DNA of 64,000 nt, from positions 248,001 through 312,000 of the forward strand of contig CANNFQ010000002.1 in assembly GCA_947503925.1 (NCBI GenBank), in the 5' to 3' direction. Below are positions 36,415 to 46,545 of this stretch, one piece after another (position 1 is the stretch's first letter; each line of letters opens with the position of its first letter). The position numbers and the translations under genes are program-made. This stretch comes from an uncultured Paracoccaceae bacterium. Lineage in GTDB: Bacteria > Pseudomonadota > Alphaproteobacteria > Rhodobacterales > Rhodobacteraceae. The notes under the pieces are model-generated. The model saw only the letters and a list, made by a program, of their open reading frames with translations, ran no database searches and was not told where the DNA came from.

Positions 36415-37090
36415 TCCGACGCTGCAACTGGCTGGGCTGACCAAGGCCTATAATCACGGCAAACCAAACGAAGTGCAGGTGTTGCAAGGCATTGATCTAT
36501 CCGTGCAACCGGGTGAGGTTGTGGCGCTGGTTGCCCCCTCGGGCGCTGGCAAATCCACCTTGCTGCATATTGCCGGCCTGCTGGATACGCCGGATCAGGG
36601 AACGGTGCAGATCGGGGGCGAGGATATGACCCGCCTGTCGGATCGCAGGCGCACTGCGGTGCGCCGGGCGACGGTTGGATTTATCTATCAGTTCCATCAT
36701 TTGCTGCCCGAATTCACCGCACTGGAAAATGTCGTGTTGCCACAACTGGCCAACGGTGTGGCCGACAAGGCCGCCGCCGACCGCGCCATGGCCTTGCTGG
36801 ATCGGGTTGGCGTGGCCGACCGCGCCGCGCATCGCCCCGCTGCCATGTCAGGCGGCGAACAACAGCGGGTTGCGTTTTGCCGCGCGCTGGCCAATGAACC
36901 TGCACTTTTGTTGGCAGATGAACCGACAGGCAACCTTGACCCCGACACCTCGGATAGGGTTTTTGATACTTTAATGACGCTGGTCCGTGACACCGGGCTG
37001 GCAGCGGTCATCGCCACACATAACCTTAACCTTGCCGCGCGAATGGACCGACAAGTACGCCTGACGGGTGGCACATTGGAGACAACATGA
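36407..37090 (+). CDS. lolD: Lipoprotein-releasing ABC transporter ATPase LolD
   Basis: A 227-residue ATPase: Walker [17 protein letters not shown], signature [15 protein letters not shown], Walker [18 protein letters not shown], and switch His in IATHNLN. It powers the LolE-type permease encoded immediately before it. Start at ATG 36407, overlapping the permease gene by eight bases, and the stop overlaps the next gene by four bases. The sequence [17 protein letters not shown] is the typical MacB/LolD opening. Confidence 0.94.
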   Translation: MSNPTLQLAGLTKAYNHGKPNEVQVLQGIDLSVQPGEVVALVAPSGAGKSTLLHIAGLLDTPDQGTVQIGGEDMTRLSDRRRTAVRRATVGFIYQFHHLLPEFTALENVVLPQLANGVADKAAADRAMALLDRVGVADRAAHRPAAMSGGEQQRVAFCRALANEPALLLADEPTGNLDPDTSDRVFDTLMTLVRDTGLAAVIATHNLNLAARMDRQVRLTGGTLETT

Positions 37091-38061
37091 AAGTAACCGT
37101 TCCCCAGATCGAAGAGTATAGTTTTGCGGCCCTGACGGCCCATGGCGCGGCTGAACCGCAGGCCCGTTCAGTCGCCCGTGCCGTGGCGCGGGCAGAAGCA
37201 CTGGGCAACGTGATTTGCGGGCTTTATTATCTGGAAAGTTACTGCACGCAGTTACGTTCCGGTCGTGTCAAAGGTGACGTCGATCCTGTGGTCAGCAAGC
37301 CGCGGCCCGGTGCCGTTTTATCGGATGCGCAGTTTGGTTTCGCCCAATATGCGTTTGAAGAGGCACTGCCGGGGGCTATTAAAACGGCCCGCGAAAACGG
37401 GGTGGCGACGCTGGCCGTGGCGCATGCGCATACCTGCACTTCGCTGGGATATTTTACCGAACAGATTGCCGCTAAAGGGTTGATCGGGATCGGGTTTACC
37501 AATGCATCCCCGGTCGTGGCCCCGCCCGGCGGCAACAAGGCGGTGATCGGCACCAACCCGATTGCCATGACGGTGCCGGGGGATGGTAAACCGGCGCTCC
37601 ATTTCGATTTCTCAACCTCTGCCGTGGCACTGGGCAAGATCACCATGGCAAAGGCGGCGGGCGAGGCGATCCCACTAGGCTGGGCGGTTGACGCTGATGG
37701 CGAACCCACGACGGACCCGGAGGCCGCGTTGAAAGGTGCGCTGGTCAGTGCGGGCGGCTACAAGGGCTGGGGTTTCGGGCTGATGGCAGAACTGCTGGCC
37801 GCCGGCATGACCGGATCAGTGAATTCGTTGGATGTGAGCGGGCTGAAACTGCCCGATGGGCCGCCGCATGGGTTGGGCCAGTTCTATATCCTGATGGATC
37901 CAGGTGCCTATCATACTGATTTTGCTGATCGTTTCGCGCGGATCGCTGATGCGGTGGCCGCGCAGGAAGGCGCGCGTATTCCCGGCGCTGACCGGCGGGA
38001 GATGACGGAAATTGACGTGCCAGATACGCTTTGGGATCAGGTGCTTACGCTTTCTGCGTGA
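37087..38061 (+). CDS. Malate/L-lactate dehydrogenase-family (Ldh2/YlbC-type) oxidoreductase
   Basis: A 324-residue protein of the Ldh2 family: [44 protein letters not shown] carries the catalytic His region, and [25 protein letters not shown] is the NAD(P)-binding loop of this fold. Members reduce keto acids such as 2-oxo acids, or ureidoglycolate, with NAD(P)H. Substrate unknown. It is coupled to lolD by a four-base overlap, and its end overlaps the convergent YdcZ-type gene by 17 bp. Confidence 0.88.
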   Translation: MKVTVPQIEEYSFAALTAHGAAEPQARSVARAVARAEALGNVICGLYYLESYCTQLRSGRVKGDVDPVVSKPRPGAVLSDAQFGFAQYAFEEALPGAIKTARENGVATLAVAHAHTCTSLGYFTEQIAAKGLIGIGFTNASPVVAPPGGNKAVIGTNPIAMTVPGDGKPALHFDFSTSAVALGKITMAKAAGEAIPLGWAVDADGEPTTDPEAALKGALVSAGGYKGWGFGLMAELLAAGMTGSVNSLDVSGLKLPDGPPHGLGQFYILMDPGAYHTDFADRFARIADAVAAQEGARIPGADRREMTEIDVPDTLWDQVLTLSA

Positions 38062-38479
38062 CAAAAACCCCCGCCGCCATCAGCGCAATCCCCGCCGTGC
38101 GGGTCAGCGTCAGGGGTGACGCCTGCGCGGTGAACAGGCCGAAATGATCAATCGCTGCGGCAGAAATCAACTGCCCCAGCAGCACGAAAAACACCGCATT
38201 GCCGACGCCCATGGTTGGTGCGATCCATGTGATTGACAACACGTAGAAGGCAACCAACGTGCCCGCAAGAAACAGGTGTTTGGGGGCGCCGGCAAGTTTG
38301 GACGCAGCGCCGGGATTGGTCAGCATCGCAACAATCGCTGCCGTCCCAAGGGCCACCACAAACAGCACCGTTGCGGCCACTGCGGGTGATCCGATATGCC
38401 GCCCCAACGCTGCATTCAGCGCTGCCAGAACCGGTATTCCGACCCCCGCCGCCAGCATGATCAGAATGTGGTGTAACAT
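38045..38479 (-). CDS. YdcZ-type DMT family transporter (DUF606)
   Basis: A 144-residue protein with five hydrophobic helices: MLHHILIMLAAGVGIPVLAALNAALG, AVAATVLFVVALGTAAIVAML, HLFLAGTLVAFYVLSITWIAP, AVFFVLLGQLISAAAIDHFG and [15 protein letters not shown]. The GIPVLAALNAALGR opening is characteristic of the short EamA-like DUF606 family. It probably exports a small metabolite as a dimer. Convergent with the Ldh-family gene, with a 17-bp overlap. Confidence 0.88.
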   Translation of the reverse strand: MLHHILIMLAAGVGIPVLAALNAALGRHIGSPAVAATVLFVVALGTAAIVAMLTNPGAASKLAGAPKHLFLAGTLVAFYVLSITWIAPTMGVGNAVFFVLLGQLISAAAIDHFGLFTAQASPLTLTRTAGIALMAAGVFVTQKA

Positions 38480-38554
38480 GGCCGGTCCTTTGCGTTAGAT
38501 CATGGTCGCCGGTCATAGTCTTTGCTAACGTGGGGAAAAACAAGGAGGCACAGC

Positions 38555-38938
38555 ATGCGGTATTTTGTGATTTTGGCAGCACTTGGCCTTGCGGCCTGTG
38601 TCGAGGAACCTGTTGATGGGCGCAGCGCCTATCAGGAAAGCTGCGCAGGCTGTCATGGGGACAACGGGACCGGTGATGGGGCCGCAGCGGGTGGCCTTGC
38701 AACGGCCCCACCTGACCTGACGAAAATCGCCGCCCGCAATGGCGGCACCTTCCCCCGTGATCAGGTGATGAGCACCATTGACGGTCTGGATCGTGGGGCG
38801 CATTTCAGCCCCGCCATGCCCGAGTTCGGGGCAGGGGATATGGGTGACACGATCATTGTGGAAAATGATGGGCTAGGCACGCCAGTGCCGGAAAGGTTGT
38901 TGATCTTGACTGATTATCTGGAAAGCATCCAGAAATAA
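38555..38938 (+). CDS. Lipoprotein cytochrome c
   Basis: A 127-residue protein with a lipobox signal (MRYFVILAALGLAAC) and a c-type heme site CAGCH, followed by GDNGTGDGAAAGGLATAPPDLT. The axial Met is probably in FSPAMPEFGAG. It is therefore a membrane-anchored periplasmic electron carrier. AAGGAGG lies seven bases upstream of the ATG, an unusually perfect ribosome site. Its C-terminal pattern (PDLTKIAARNGGTFPRDQV...) resembles the cytochrome at 39754, so the two appear to be paralogues. Confidence 0.88.
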   Translation: MRYFVILAALGLAACVEEPVDGRSAYQESCAGCHGDNGTGDGAAAGGLATAPPDLTKIAARNGGTFPRDQVMSTIDGLDRGAHFSPAMPEFGAGDMGDTIIVENDGLGTPVPERLLILTDYLESIQK

Positions 38939-38941
38939 CAC

Positions 38942-38981
38942 CCAACTGACAATCCTGTGAATTCAAGGGATTGCATGTTGG
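38942..38981 (+). terminator. Two-part hairpin after the cytochrome gene
   Basis: CCAAC...GTTGG and, inside it, CAATCC (38950-38955) with GGATTG (38968-38973) form a stem of two helices starting just after the stop codon. There is no U-tract, so it is a weak terminator or mRNA-end hairpin. Confidence 0.4.
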
Positions 38982-39035
38982 CAGCAGCTGGTTTTGGGGT
39001 AGGTCATGGGGTGACCAACCAAAAGGATGATCCTC

Positions 39036-39677
39036 ATGCGCCTCCCGCTTGCCTCTGCTCTTGCCCTTTCGCTTGCCTTACCAGCCGTTGCGGGGCCTGT
39101 CAGTTTTGCCAATGGATGGCAGGAACAACGACTTTCGCTTTTCAGTTCAAACGATTACCGGTTCGGCAATACACTGAGCATGGTTTCTGACGGATCCGTT
39201 TCCATCGCCTGGACCCGGGTCGGTCAGGCCGATTGGGGCAGCAAAGGCGCATCCTGGAGCTGGACAGTTGAGCAATCGGTGGCGGCCACAAATCTTGCGC
39301 AGAAGGGCGGGGATGACCGCAATATCTCGCTCTATTTCGTCTTTGTGCCTGAAAGCATCGCCCCCAGTTTGCAAGGCGCCAATATCCGCAGCCTGCTGGG
39401 AAACGACGATGTGCGGATCATGCAATATGCCTGGGGTGGCAACCATGCCCGGGGTCAGGTGATCGCGTCGCCTTACGGTCCTGCGGGGCAGGGGGTGACG
39501 ATTGCACTGCGGCAGGCTGGCACCGGATCACATAGCGAAACCGTTGATTTAGCAGCAGATTATGCCCGTGCCTTTGGTGGCGCGCCCGGTGCATTGGTGG
39601 GGCTGGCGGTGTCAGGTGACAGCGATGACACGGATGGCATGATCCGGGCGGCGATTGGCAATCTGACCCTGCGCTAG
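39036..39677 (+). CDS. DUF3047 domain-containing exported protein
   Basis: A 213-residue protein with signal peptide MRLPLASALALSLALPAVAGP. The mature part has the beta-rich DUF3047 pattern, with DGSVSIAWTRVGQADWGSKGASWSWTVEQS and ISLYFVFVPESIAPSL, and ends MIRAAIGNLTLR. The start is the second of two in-frame ATGs, chosen since AAGG lies about nine bases upstream. The family is periplasmic with unknown function. It is located between two paralogous cytochrome c genes. Confidence 0.85.
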   Translation: MRLPLASALALSLALPAVAGPVSFANGWQEQRLSLFSSNDYRFGNTLSMVSDGSVSIAWTRVGQADWGSKGASWSWTVEQSVAATNLAQKGGDDRNISLYFVFVPESIAPSLQGANIRSLLGNDDVRIMQYAWGGNHARGQVIASPYGPAGQGVTIALRQAGTGSHSETVDLAADYARAFGGAPGALVGLAVSGDSDDTDGMIRAAIGNLTLR

Positions 39678-39753
39678 CGGTGTTTGACATGCATCAACGC
39701 GGCGGCTGAACCGGCACGCTAGGCTCCTGTTATCTTGATGATAGGAGGCGCCG

Positions 39754-40146
39754 ATGCGCATCGCTATTCTTGCCCTTTTCATGGGATTTGCAACGCCTGT
39801 TGCGGCGCAGGACGTCCAGCAGGGGGCGACGCTATTTCAGTATTACTGCGCGACCTGCCACGGGATATCCGGCACAGGCAATGGTCCGATGTCGCCGTCG
39901 CTTGTCGTGCAGCCAGCGGACCTGACCACGCTAACTGCACGAAATGATGACGTTTTTCCGGTGACCCGCGTGGTGATGCGGATTGACGGGCGCGAGCCCT
40001 TGGTCAGCCATGGCAGCATGATGCCGGTTTATGGCGACTTCTTCGCCGGGACGGATGTAGCGACCAAGGCCGAAACAGGTCAGCCGATCATGACATCGCA
40101 GCCGATTGTCGACTTACTGGCCTATCTGCAAACGATCCAGCAATAA
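39754..40146 (+). CDS. Small periplasmic cytochrome c
   Basis: A 130-residue protein with signal peptide MRIAILALFMGFATPVAAQ and a heme attachment site CATCH in FQYYCATCHGISGTGNGPMSPSLV. The axial Met is likely in GSMMPVYGD. It resembles the lipoprotein cytochrome at 38555 in the segment after the heme (PADLTTLTARNDDVFPVTRVV against PDLTKIAARNGGTFPRDQV), but uses a cleaved signal. An AGGAGG site precedes the ATG. Its end overlaps the convergent DUF1194 gene by 33 bp. Confidence 0.88.
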   Translation: MRIAILALFMGFATPVAAQDVQQGATLFQYYCATCHGISGTGNGPMSPSLVVQPADLTTLTARNDDVFPVTRVVMRIDGREPLVSHGSMMPVYGDFFAGTDVATKAETGQPIMTSQPIVDLLAYLQTIQQ

Positions 40147-40833
40147 GCTGGCGATCTGTGTTTCGGGTGTTGTGCCCGCGATTTCCAGGATCAGCTTGCG
40201 CCGCACCGCATCGGTGAATTCCGGCCCGCTTTGCGCGGGCATGACAAAGGCGTTTGGCCCACCGATGATGTTTTGTTCGTAGGCTGTTGGCAGGTTGGTC
40301 CCGATCTGCCCGCCGCGCAGGATGGGCAGGGCGTTGATGGTGATGCCATTGGCCAGCACCTCGTCCCGTGCGACGGTGATGGGTGGGCCATAGCTGTTGC
40401 CCATACTGTCGCCGGAGAAGTCGATCACACGGCGGAAGCCTCTGATATCATTGGATTCAATCTGCGCCATCCCGTAAAGGAGCGCGGAGCCAATGGCGTT
40501 GCGCCCGCCGGCCTGCCGGGGTGGACCGACCAGGGCATCGGCGAAGCTTTCCGCACTGTCCTGATCGGCGATGATCGTCCAATCGACGACCGTCGCTTGG
40601 TTTGTGGCCCATTCGACGTAAGTCACGGCGATGGAGCCGTAGAGCGTGTTTTCTATGGCCGAAACGACCGCCGGATCGGTGATCGCGGCGGCGTAGGACT
40701 GCCTTTGGAATGCCAGCTCATCGGCGTCGATGGAGCCGGAGGCGTCGGCAAGCAGGACCAGTTCGAGGTCGGTTTCGATCTCCTGGGCGGAGACAGGCGC
40801 GGCGAGACAGAGGGCGAGGACGAAATGGCGCAT
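40114..40833 (-). CDS. DUF1194 von Willebrand factor A-like exported protein
   Basis: A protein of about 239 residues with signal peptide MRHFVLALCLAAPVSAQ and the family opening DLELVLLADASGSIDADEL, which carries the MIDAS motif DxSxS (DASGS). It contains GSIAVTYVEWATNQATVVDW and RRVIDFSGDSMGNS and ends SLLLDRLQIGQ. It is probably a metal-dependent periplasmic adhesion or assembly protein. The start is uncertain: in-frame ATGs at 40833 and 40851 lack strong ribosome sites; I choose 40833 because it gives the best signal peptide. Confidence 0.85.
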   Translation of the reverse strand: MRHFVLALCLAAPVSAQEIETDLELVLLADASGSIDADELAFQRQSYAAAITDPAVVSAIENTLYGSIAVTYVEWATNQATVVDWTIIADQDSAESFADALVGPPRQAGGRNAIGSALLYGMAQIESNDIRGFRRVIDFSGDSMGNSYGPPITVARDEVLANGITINALPILRGGQIGTNLPTAYEQNIIGGPNAFVMPAQSGPEFTDAVRRKLILEIAGTTPETQIASLLLDRLQIGQ

Positions 40834-40948
40834 GGTCAGATGGTAGCGCATCGGGGGGGTGAAGCAACGTTCGGTGGGGGTGCGAACGGTGGATTTCGGA
40901 CAAAATGCCCGAATCATGGGTTAATGCGTGTTTTGTGGCGTTCTGGTG

Positions 40949-40991
40949 TGTCGGCATCGCGTCGGCGATGCGTCGGCAAAACGTCGGACCC
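40949..40991. repeat. 43-bp CGTCGGC repeat element, copy 2
   Basis: TGTCGGCATCGCGTCGGCG followed by ATGCGTCGGCAAAACGTCGG and ACCC. It differs from copy 1 (13838-13880) by a few bases and has the same GGTTAAYGCG motif about 30 bp upstream (40919-40928). It sits upstream of the DUF1194 gene start and directly next to the repeat patchwork. Confidence 0.8.
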
Positions 40992-41068
40992 TTTGGCGGG
41001 CAAAGGCCGGGGTTAAGGGAGCGTGCGGTGAGAGTGTGAAGGTGGTGTTAAGGTTTGAGATGACACCC

Positions 41069-41089
41069 GTCCCGGGCTTGACCCGGGAC
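41069..41089. repeat. Palindrome GTCCCGGG...CCCGGGAC
   Basis: Eight-base arms around CTTGA. This palindrome type is widespread between genes in alphaproteobacteria, where it acts as a REP-like unit. Confidence 0.75.
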
Positions 41090-41151
41090 CTCGTAGTTGA
41101 GGTGGAGGCCCCGGATCAGGTCCCCGGCTGCGGAGCGGATGCTTCAGACGC

Positions 41152-41166
41152 GTGGGTTTCACCCAC
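41152..41166. repeat. GTGGGT-ttc-ACCCAC palindrome
   Basis: A short palindrome followed by CCTAC, matching the common GTAGGGTGGGT-type intergenic repeat read on the other strand. It is unlikely to be a specific regulator site. Confidence 0.6.
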
Positions 41167-41269
41167 CCTACATATACGGCGCTCCGGTGCAGATCTCCCG
41201 CTCGGCATCGCCGGGCAGCGCGCGGTCCGGGGCTGTGTGCGACCTCTCAACCCTTACGCCCGGCTTGCC

Positions 41270-41401
41270 GGGCAGCGCCCGGACCTCCCCCATGGGAAGG
41301 GCGCTTTTGCGGCGTTTCAGATTATGGTGGCGTCAGTTTTGGTGGCCATGCTCCGCAAAGCAGAGCGTTGCTGCGCCCACCCCGAGGTCCGGGCGCTGCC
41401 C
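41270..41401. repeat. 18-bp perfect inverted repeat, 96 bp apart
   Basis: GGGCAGCGCCCGGACCTC at 41270-41287 is the exact reverse complement of GAGGTCCGGGCGCTGCCC at 41384-41401. An imperfect version, GGGCAGCGCGCGGTCCGGG, precedes the left arm at about 41213-41231. The interior shows no reading frame. It could be a small non-autonomous mobile unit or a folded transcript. Confidence 0.75.
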
Positions 41402-41483
41402 TTGGGGTGTTGTGTGTTATCTGGCAGCGATCCGGTCGAAGGTCATGGATGCGGTGCTCATAACTAAGCAGTTCGCGGTGGCC

Positions 41484-42370
41484 TTAGTCATTATCCATGA
41501 ATGCCGTATTCCCAGATCTGGTTAGATCGGCGACAAAGTCTTTCATGCTATCTTTACTCATAGCATCATGGAGGTTGTTCTGGATTGCTGTCGCAATTAC
41601 TCCCTTTTGCTTGTCAGAAGCTTCATCAATCAACGCTTTATGTTCTTGCGCCTCAATCAAGTAGAGGCGAAAAATCTCTTCAGGCAGCTTGACATTTTTC
41701 GAGTGATACTGCCCGGAGGAAGTCATAAGCCTAGTTCCGTGCCAAGCATACTTTGGCTTATTGATGTGGCCAAAAATACTCACGGGACCCATCTTTACGT
41801 AAACCATAAGTAGCCTTGGTTTGTCGGAGTTGATTAGCCTTACAACGCTATGTCGATTGAGATATCGATGCCAAATCCCGGGTATTTGCGCATCTATCGC
41901 GTCATGTAGTTGCCAGTGCTCGAAGATATGTACTGGATACTTTCCAAAACCACGTCGCTCACCTAGTAGCATGTCTTTCCAGTGCTTAGTTGCGCCGAGT
42001 AGCCGTCTTTTCTGCTCGTCATTAAGCGGTAATGCCGTGTCTTCAAATTCGTGCATTTGCGTAGCACGCCAAACCACTGATAATGCAAAATACGAAAGCC
42101 AAGGTCCGTAGGTGAGTCTACTGGCCTTTTTTTGAACTGCGTTATCGAAGATGCTTTTCTTAAACGTATTTTCTACAACGGAGAGGTCTCCCTCGCATTT
42201 CTTACACAGCATTTTTTGTGTGAATCCGTCTTGCTGACGTCTGTTTATTGTTTGGCCATAGCGTAGATGGCCGGTGGGACTGGTCTGCTTTTGCCAGCGA
42301 AAAACAAACTTTGGGATGATATGACTGTTTTGAAGTGATGAACTGGCTCCGCACAGTTTGCAAGTTTCAC

Positions 42371-42374
<4 letters not shown>
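41484..42374 (-). CDS. HNH-like zinc-finger orphan, laterally acquired
   Basis: A 296-residue protein. The N terminus has CKLCGASSSLQNSHIIPKF, a CxxC followed by a SHIIPK-like catalytic-type His, then MLCKKCEGDLSVVE as a second CxxC: together a treble-clef HNH-type metal site. The rest is helical with no known domain. Coding sequence is clearly AT-richer than its neighbours and the gene lies between a repeat patchwork and parE, so it is probably imported. It starts at TTG (MSETCKLCG), overlapping the parE stop by four bases. Nuclease activity is a guess from the fold. Confidence 0.6.
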
Positions 42375-44329
<1,955 letters not shown>

Positions 44330-44442
44330 GGGTGCTGCTCTTTGATTGCTTTGCCACATGATATGGGAGTGACGGGGCCGGGGGAAGCGCAGAAATCAGC
44401 TTGCGGGGCTGTGGCGGCATTGTCGCATTTACCGATCATGCA

Positions 44443-44452
44443 CACATATGTG
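44443..44452. promoter_or_regulatory. Palindrome CACATATGTG between parE and the L,D-transpeptidase gene
   Basis: A perfect 10-bp palindrome enclosed by CGATCA (44433-44438) and TGATCG (44451-44456). It lies 114 bp before parE and 80 bp before the transpeptidase gene, a possible operator for either. No factor is recognised. Confidence 0.35.
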
Positions 44453-44531
44453 ATCGTCTGATGCTGCAAATTTTGCTGCCTGTTCTATATCGTCGCCAGA
44501 ACGGATTGATTTCGTGAGGGATTCTGCTGCC

Positions 44532-45182
44532 ATGTTGACACGTCGCCATTTTGTTATCTCGTCCGCCGCGTTGTTTTCAGCGCCGATTGCGACCCCGGGT
44601 TTTGCCGACCCAATCTCGGACCGGTCGAAATGGGCAAGCTGGGACAGGCGGGTGACCCCGGCCAATTATGATCCGGCCACGTCAAACCCCTGGGGGCTGC
44701 ACCGCCGTTTCCTGCCGCAGCTGGTGCAGGCGAATGATGGTTTGACGCCTGGTGACATCCATGTCGATGCGGTCGCCCGCTACCTGTACCATATTCGCGG
44801 CGATGGCACGGCAATGCGCTATGGTGTGGCGATTGCCCGTGGCAGCCTTTATGAGCCGGGGACCTATACCATCCGCCGCAAGGCCAAATGGCCGACCTGG
44901 CGCCCGACCGAGGCGATGATCGAGCGTGACCCGCATCTGTATGAGCAGCATGCCGAAGGAATGGATGGAGGTCCGCGTAACCCATTGGGGTCGCGTGCTT
45001 TTTATCTGTTTGTTGGTCGTCGTGATACTTATCTTCGTATCCACGGCACGCCCAGCCCACGCTCCATTGGGGGCCGTGCCAGTTCTGGCTGCGTGCGCAT
45101 GGTGATGGCCCATATCATCGGGCTTTATGATCAGGTGGCCACAGGGTCCACGGCCTATCTTTACGCCTCTGAAGGGGCCTAG
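44532..45182 (+). CDS. L,D-transpeptidase (YkuD), Tat-type exported
   Basis: A 216-residue protein beginning MLTRRHFVISSAALFSAPIA, with a twin-arginine at the N terminus. The YkuD active site is visible at the end: YLRIHGTPSPRSIGG and SSGCVRMVMAH (catalytic His and Cys). Such enzymes form 3-3 crosslinks in peptidoglycan or attach proteins to it. The start at ATG 44532 is preferred because it places the Arg pair correctly; a GTG six codons earlier is possible. Its end overlaps the next, convergent gene by four bases. Confidence 0.9.
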   Translation: MLTRRHFVISSAALFSAPIATPGFADPISDRSKWASWDRRVTPANYDPATSNPWGLHRRFLPQLVQANDGLTPGDIHVDAVARYLYHIRGDGTAMRYGVAIARGSLYEPGTYTIRRKAKWPTWRPTEAMIERDPHLYEQHAEGMDGGPRNPLGSRAFYLFVGRRDTYLRIHGTPSPRSIGGRASSGCVRMVMAHIIGLYDQVATGSTAYLYASEGA

Positions 45183-45469
45183 GCAGCTTCTTCGGGTTCA
45201 GCCTGCTGAATGCAGATTGGCCGCCCTTCGCGGGTCCGCAGCGGCAGGAGCGTGGTTTCGACGGGCCCGGCATGTTGGTAGACATAGCAATTGTCGATTG
45301 GGTCGACCGTCACCGCATCGAGGTTCTGATTGGTGGCGGCGATGGCCCGGACAGCTTCGGGCAGTTCCGCGATGAACGCAATACCGCCGTCGGTTGTAGA
45401 ATCGTTGACAGGTTCGCAGGCCGATAGCACGAACGCGGCCCCCAAAAGCAATGGCAAGGTTTTCACAGC
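45179..45469 (-). CDS. Small lipoprotein, GTG start
   Basis: A 96-residue protein with signal MKTLPLLLGAAFVLSAC, giving a lipobox LSAC with Cys around residue 17. The mature part (EPVNDSTTDGGIAFIAELPEAVRAIAA...) has one further Cys pair, in NCYVY and PICIQQ. The GTG with GGGGA upstream gives a compact signal peptide; an in-frame ATG seven codons earlier would add MDYWGLPA. No family is recognised. Convergent with the transpeptidase gene. Confidence 0.65.
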   Translation of the reverse strand, partial: AVKTLPLLLGAAFVLSACEPVNDSTTDGGIAFIAELPEAVRAIAATNQNLDAVTVDPIDNCYVYQHAGPVETTLLPLRTREGRPICIQQAEPEEAA

Positions 45470-46025
45470 TGGCAGTCCCCAATAATCCATACAAATAGTA
45501 CACGCGGATAACCTGCGCCAAGCCAATGGCAAATACCAGCGGGGTTTGGTGCATTCCATTGAGGGTTGCGACTTCTGCGTCGCAGTTGGGGTATGGCAGG
45601 CATCTTTCTACAAGGTGACAAGGTCGACAAAGGCCGATTTCGCTAGCCACATCTGTCGCTCAGGCGTGTGGTGTTGTTGATGCCGGTTCATGTCGTCGAG
45701 ACATTGCGGTCCGGCGGTCTCCGTTCTCGCGCTTTGATATGTTCGACAGAGGCGCCTAGATCTGTGACAGTTTTGTTGGAACTCTGCACCGCTCGTTCTG
45801 GTGTCATCACCGTCAAGCCGGTGACCTGCTCAAGCTGCTTTGCCGCATCCAGTATCATCGAGTTAGATTACCCGATTGCATCAACCTCCTTATCTTTCAG
45901 TTAAGCAAGAAGATGTCGTCGCGACGCGCTGCCCCCTCTTCAAGCGCGTGGGCCAGATATTGCCACCGGGCGCAGGTGCGAAGCGTCGGGCCTCCAACTG
46001 CTGCCATGGCCTGTCATGCAGTGCG
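45470..46025 (-). other. Region with small overlapping ORFs, possibly decayed
   Basis: About 555 bp with no recognised gene. On the minus strand a strong AAGGAGG site (45884-45890) leads an 8-codon ORF (45855-45881); its stop overlaps the start of a 56-codon ORF (45688-45858), whose stop in turn overlaps a 27-codon ORF (45608-45691). This chain of ATGA overlaps suggests a frameshifted gene or a tiny operon. Confidence 0.45.
45688..45858 (-). CDS. 56-residue ORF downstream of the type VI effector module
   Basis: MILDAAKQLEQVTGLTVMTP... continues to ERRPPDRNVSTT. A strong AAGGAGG lies upstream, in front of an 8-codon ORF whose stop overlaps this ATG. The helical, charged composition looks like real protein. 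No family is recognised. It may be a fragment of a longer gene broken by a frameshift. Confidence 0.35.
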   Translation of the reverse strand: MILDAAKQLEQVTGLTVMTPERAVQSSNKTVTDLGASVEHIKARERRPPDRNVSTT

Positions 46026-46535
46026 TCATTCTTTGACTGGATAGGAATTGGTATAAAAGTTGAAACCTGAATTTTCCAGATGCAGGATCAGTTCCTCTGA
46101 CACGACCGGGAACTTCAGTTCCGCATCCAAAGCGAGATGTTTCCCATTCAGGGCATCCGGGATCACAGGATAACGCGCATCCGGTGTCCAATCTGCCTCC
46201 GCTGCAGTCAAAACTCCAATCTTTGCAATGTGATCGATTATCAACACACAGTAATCTTTAGCCAATTTCTGATTGTTGTTTTGAACGATCGCCCGTCGGC
46301 GCGGCCATGGCCGCTTTGTCATTCGGTCAATCTCATCTGCCATTTCGGTTGAGAGGATAAAGAAATCCAGCGCATTGAATGCGTCGACCTGTTCGACGTC
46401 CTCGGGGCTTTGCTTGCCGCGAAGCGTGACCTTTACCGGCAGCCGATGGCGCGCCGGATCGTGCCGGGCCAGTTCTGACACAGCGGGGCCTTCAAAATGG
46501 GCAACGATCCCATCTGGATTGACAAATTTCTGCAT
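46026..46535 (-). CDS. Probable immunity protein for the Rhs nuclease (Imm11/DUF1629-like)
   Basis: A 169-residue protein starting MQKFVNPDGIVAHFEGPAVS, encoded 10 bp after the rhs stop with GGGAG eight bases before the ATG. It has FNALDFFILSTEMADEIDRM in the middle and ends FPVVSEELILHLENSGFNFYTNSYPVKE, a pattern resembling the end of DUF1629 (Imm11) immunity proteins. The position directly after a polymorphic toxin tip is the strongest support. It is lower in GC than the rhs core. The longer frame starting inside rhs is not used. Confidence 0.6.
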   Translation of the reverse strand: MQKFVNPDGIVAHFEGPAVSELARHDPARHRLPVKVTLRGKQSPEDVEQVDAFNALDFFILSTEMADEIDRMTKRPWPRRRAIVQNNNQKLAKDYCVLIIDHIAKIGVLTAAEADWTPDARYPVIPDALNGKHLALDAELKFPVVSEELILHLENSGFNFYTNSYPVKE

Positions 46536-46545
46536 CGCGGTCTCC

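Larger units (their letters stand above)
40992..41483. other. Non-coding patchwork of palindromic repeats
   Basis: About 490 bp without a credible gene; the open frames across it are Pro/Arg/Ala-rich and unlike proteins. It contains three separate inverted-repeat units, annotated individually. The whole resembles the mobile intergenic repeats that roseobacters scatter between genes. Confidence 0.65.

Noticed and set aside
40928..41525. Three overlapping plus-strand frames over the repeat patchwork
   Set aside because: Composition is dictated by palindromic repeats and there are no ribosome sites or domains.
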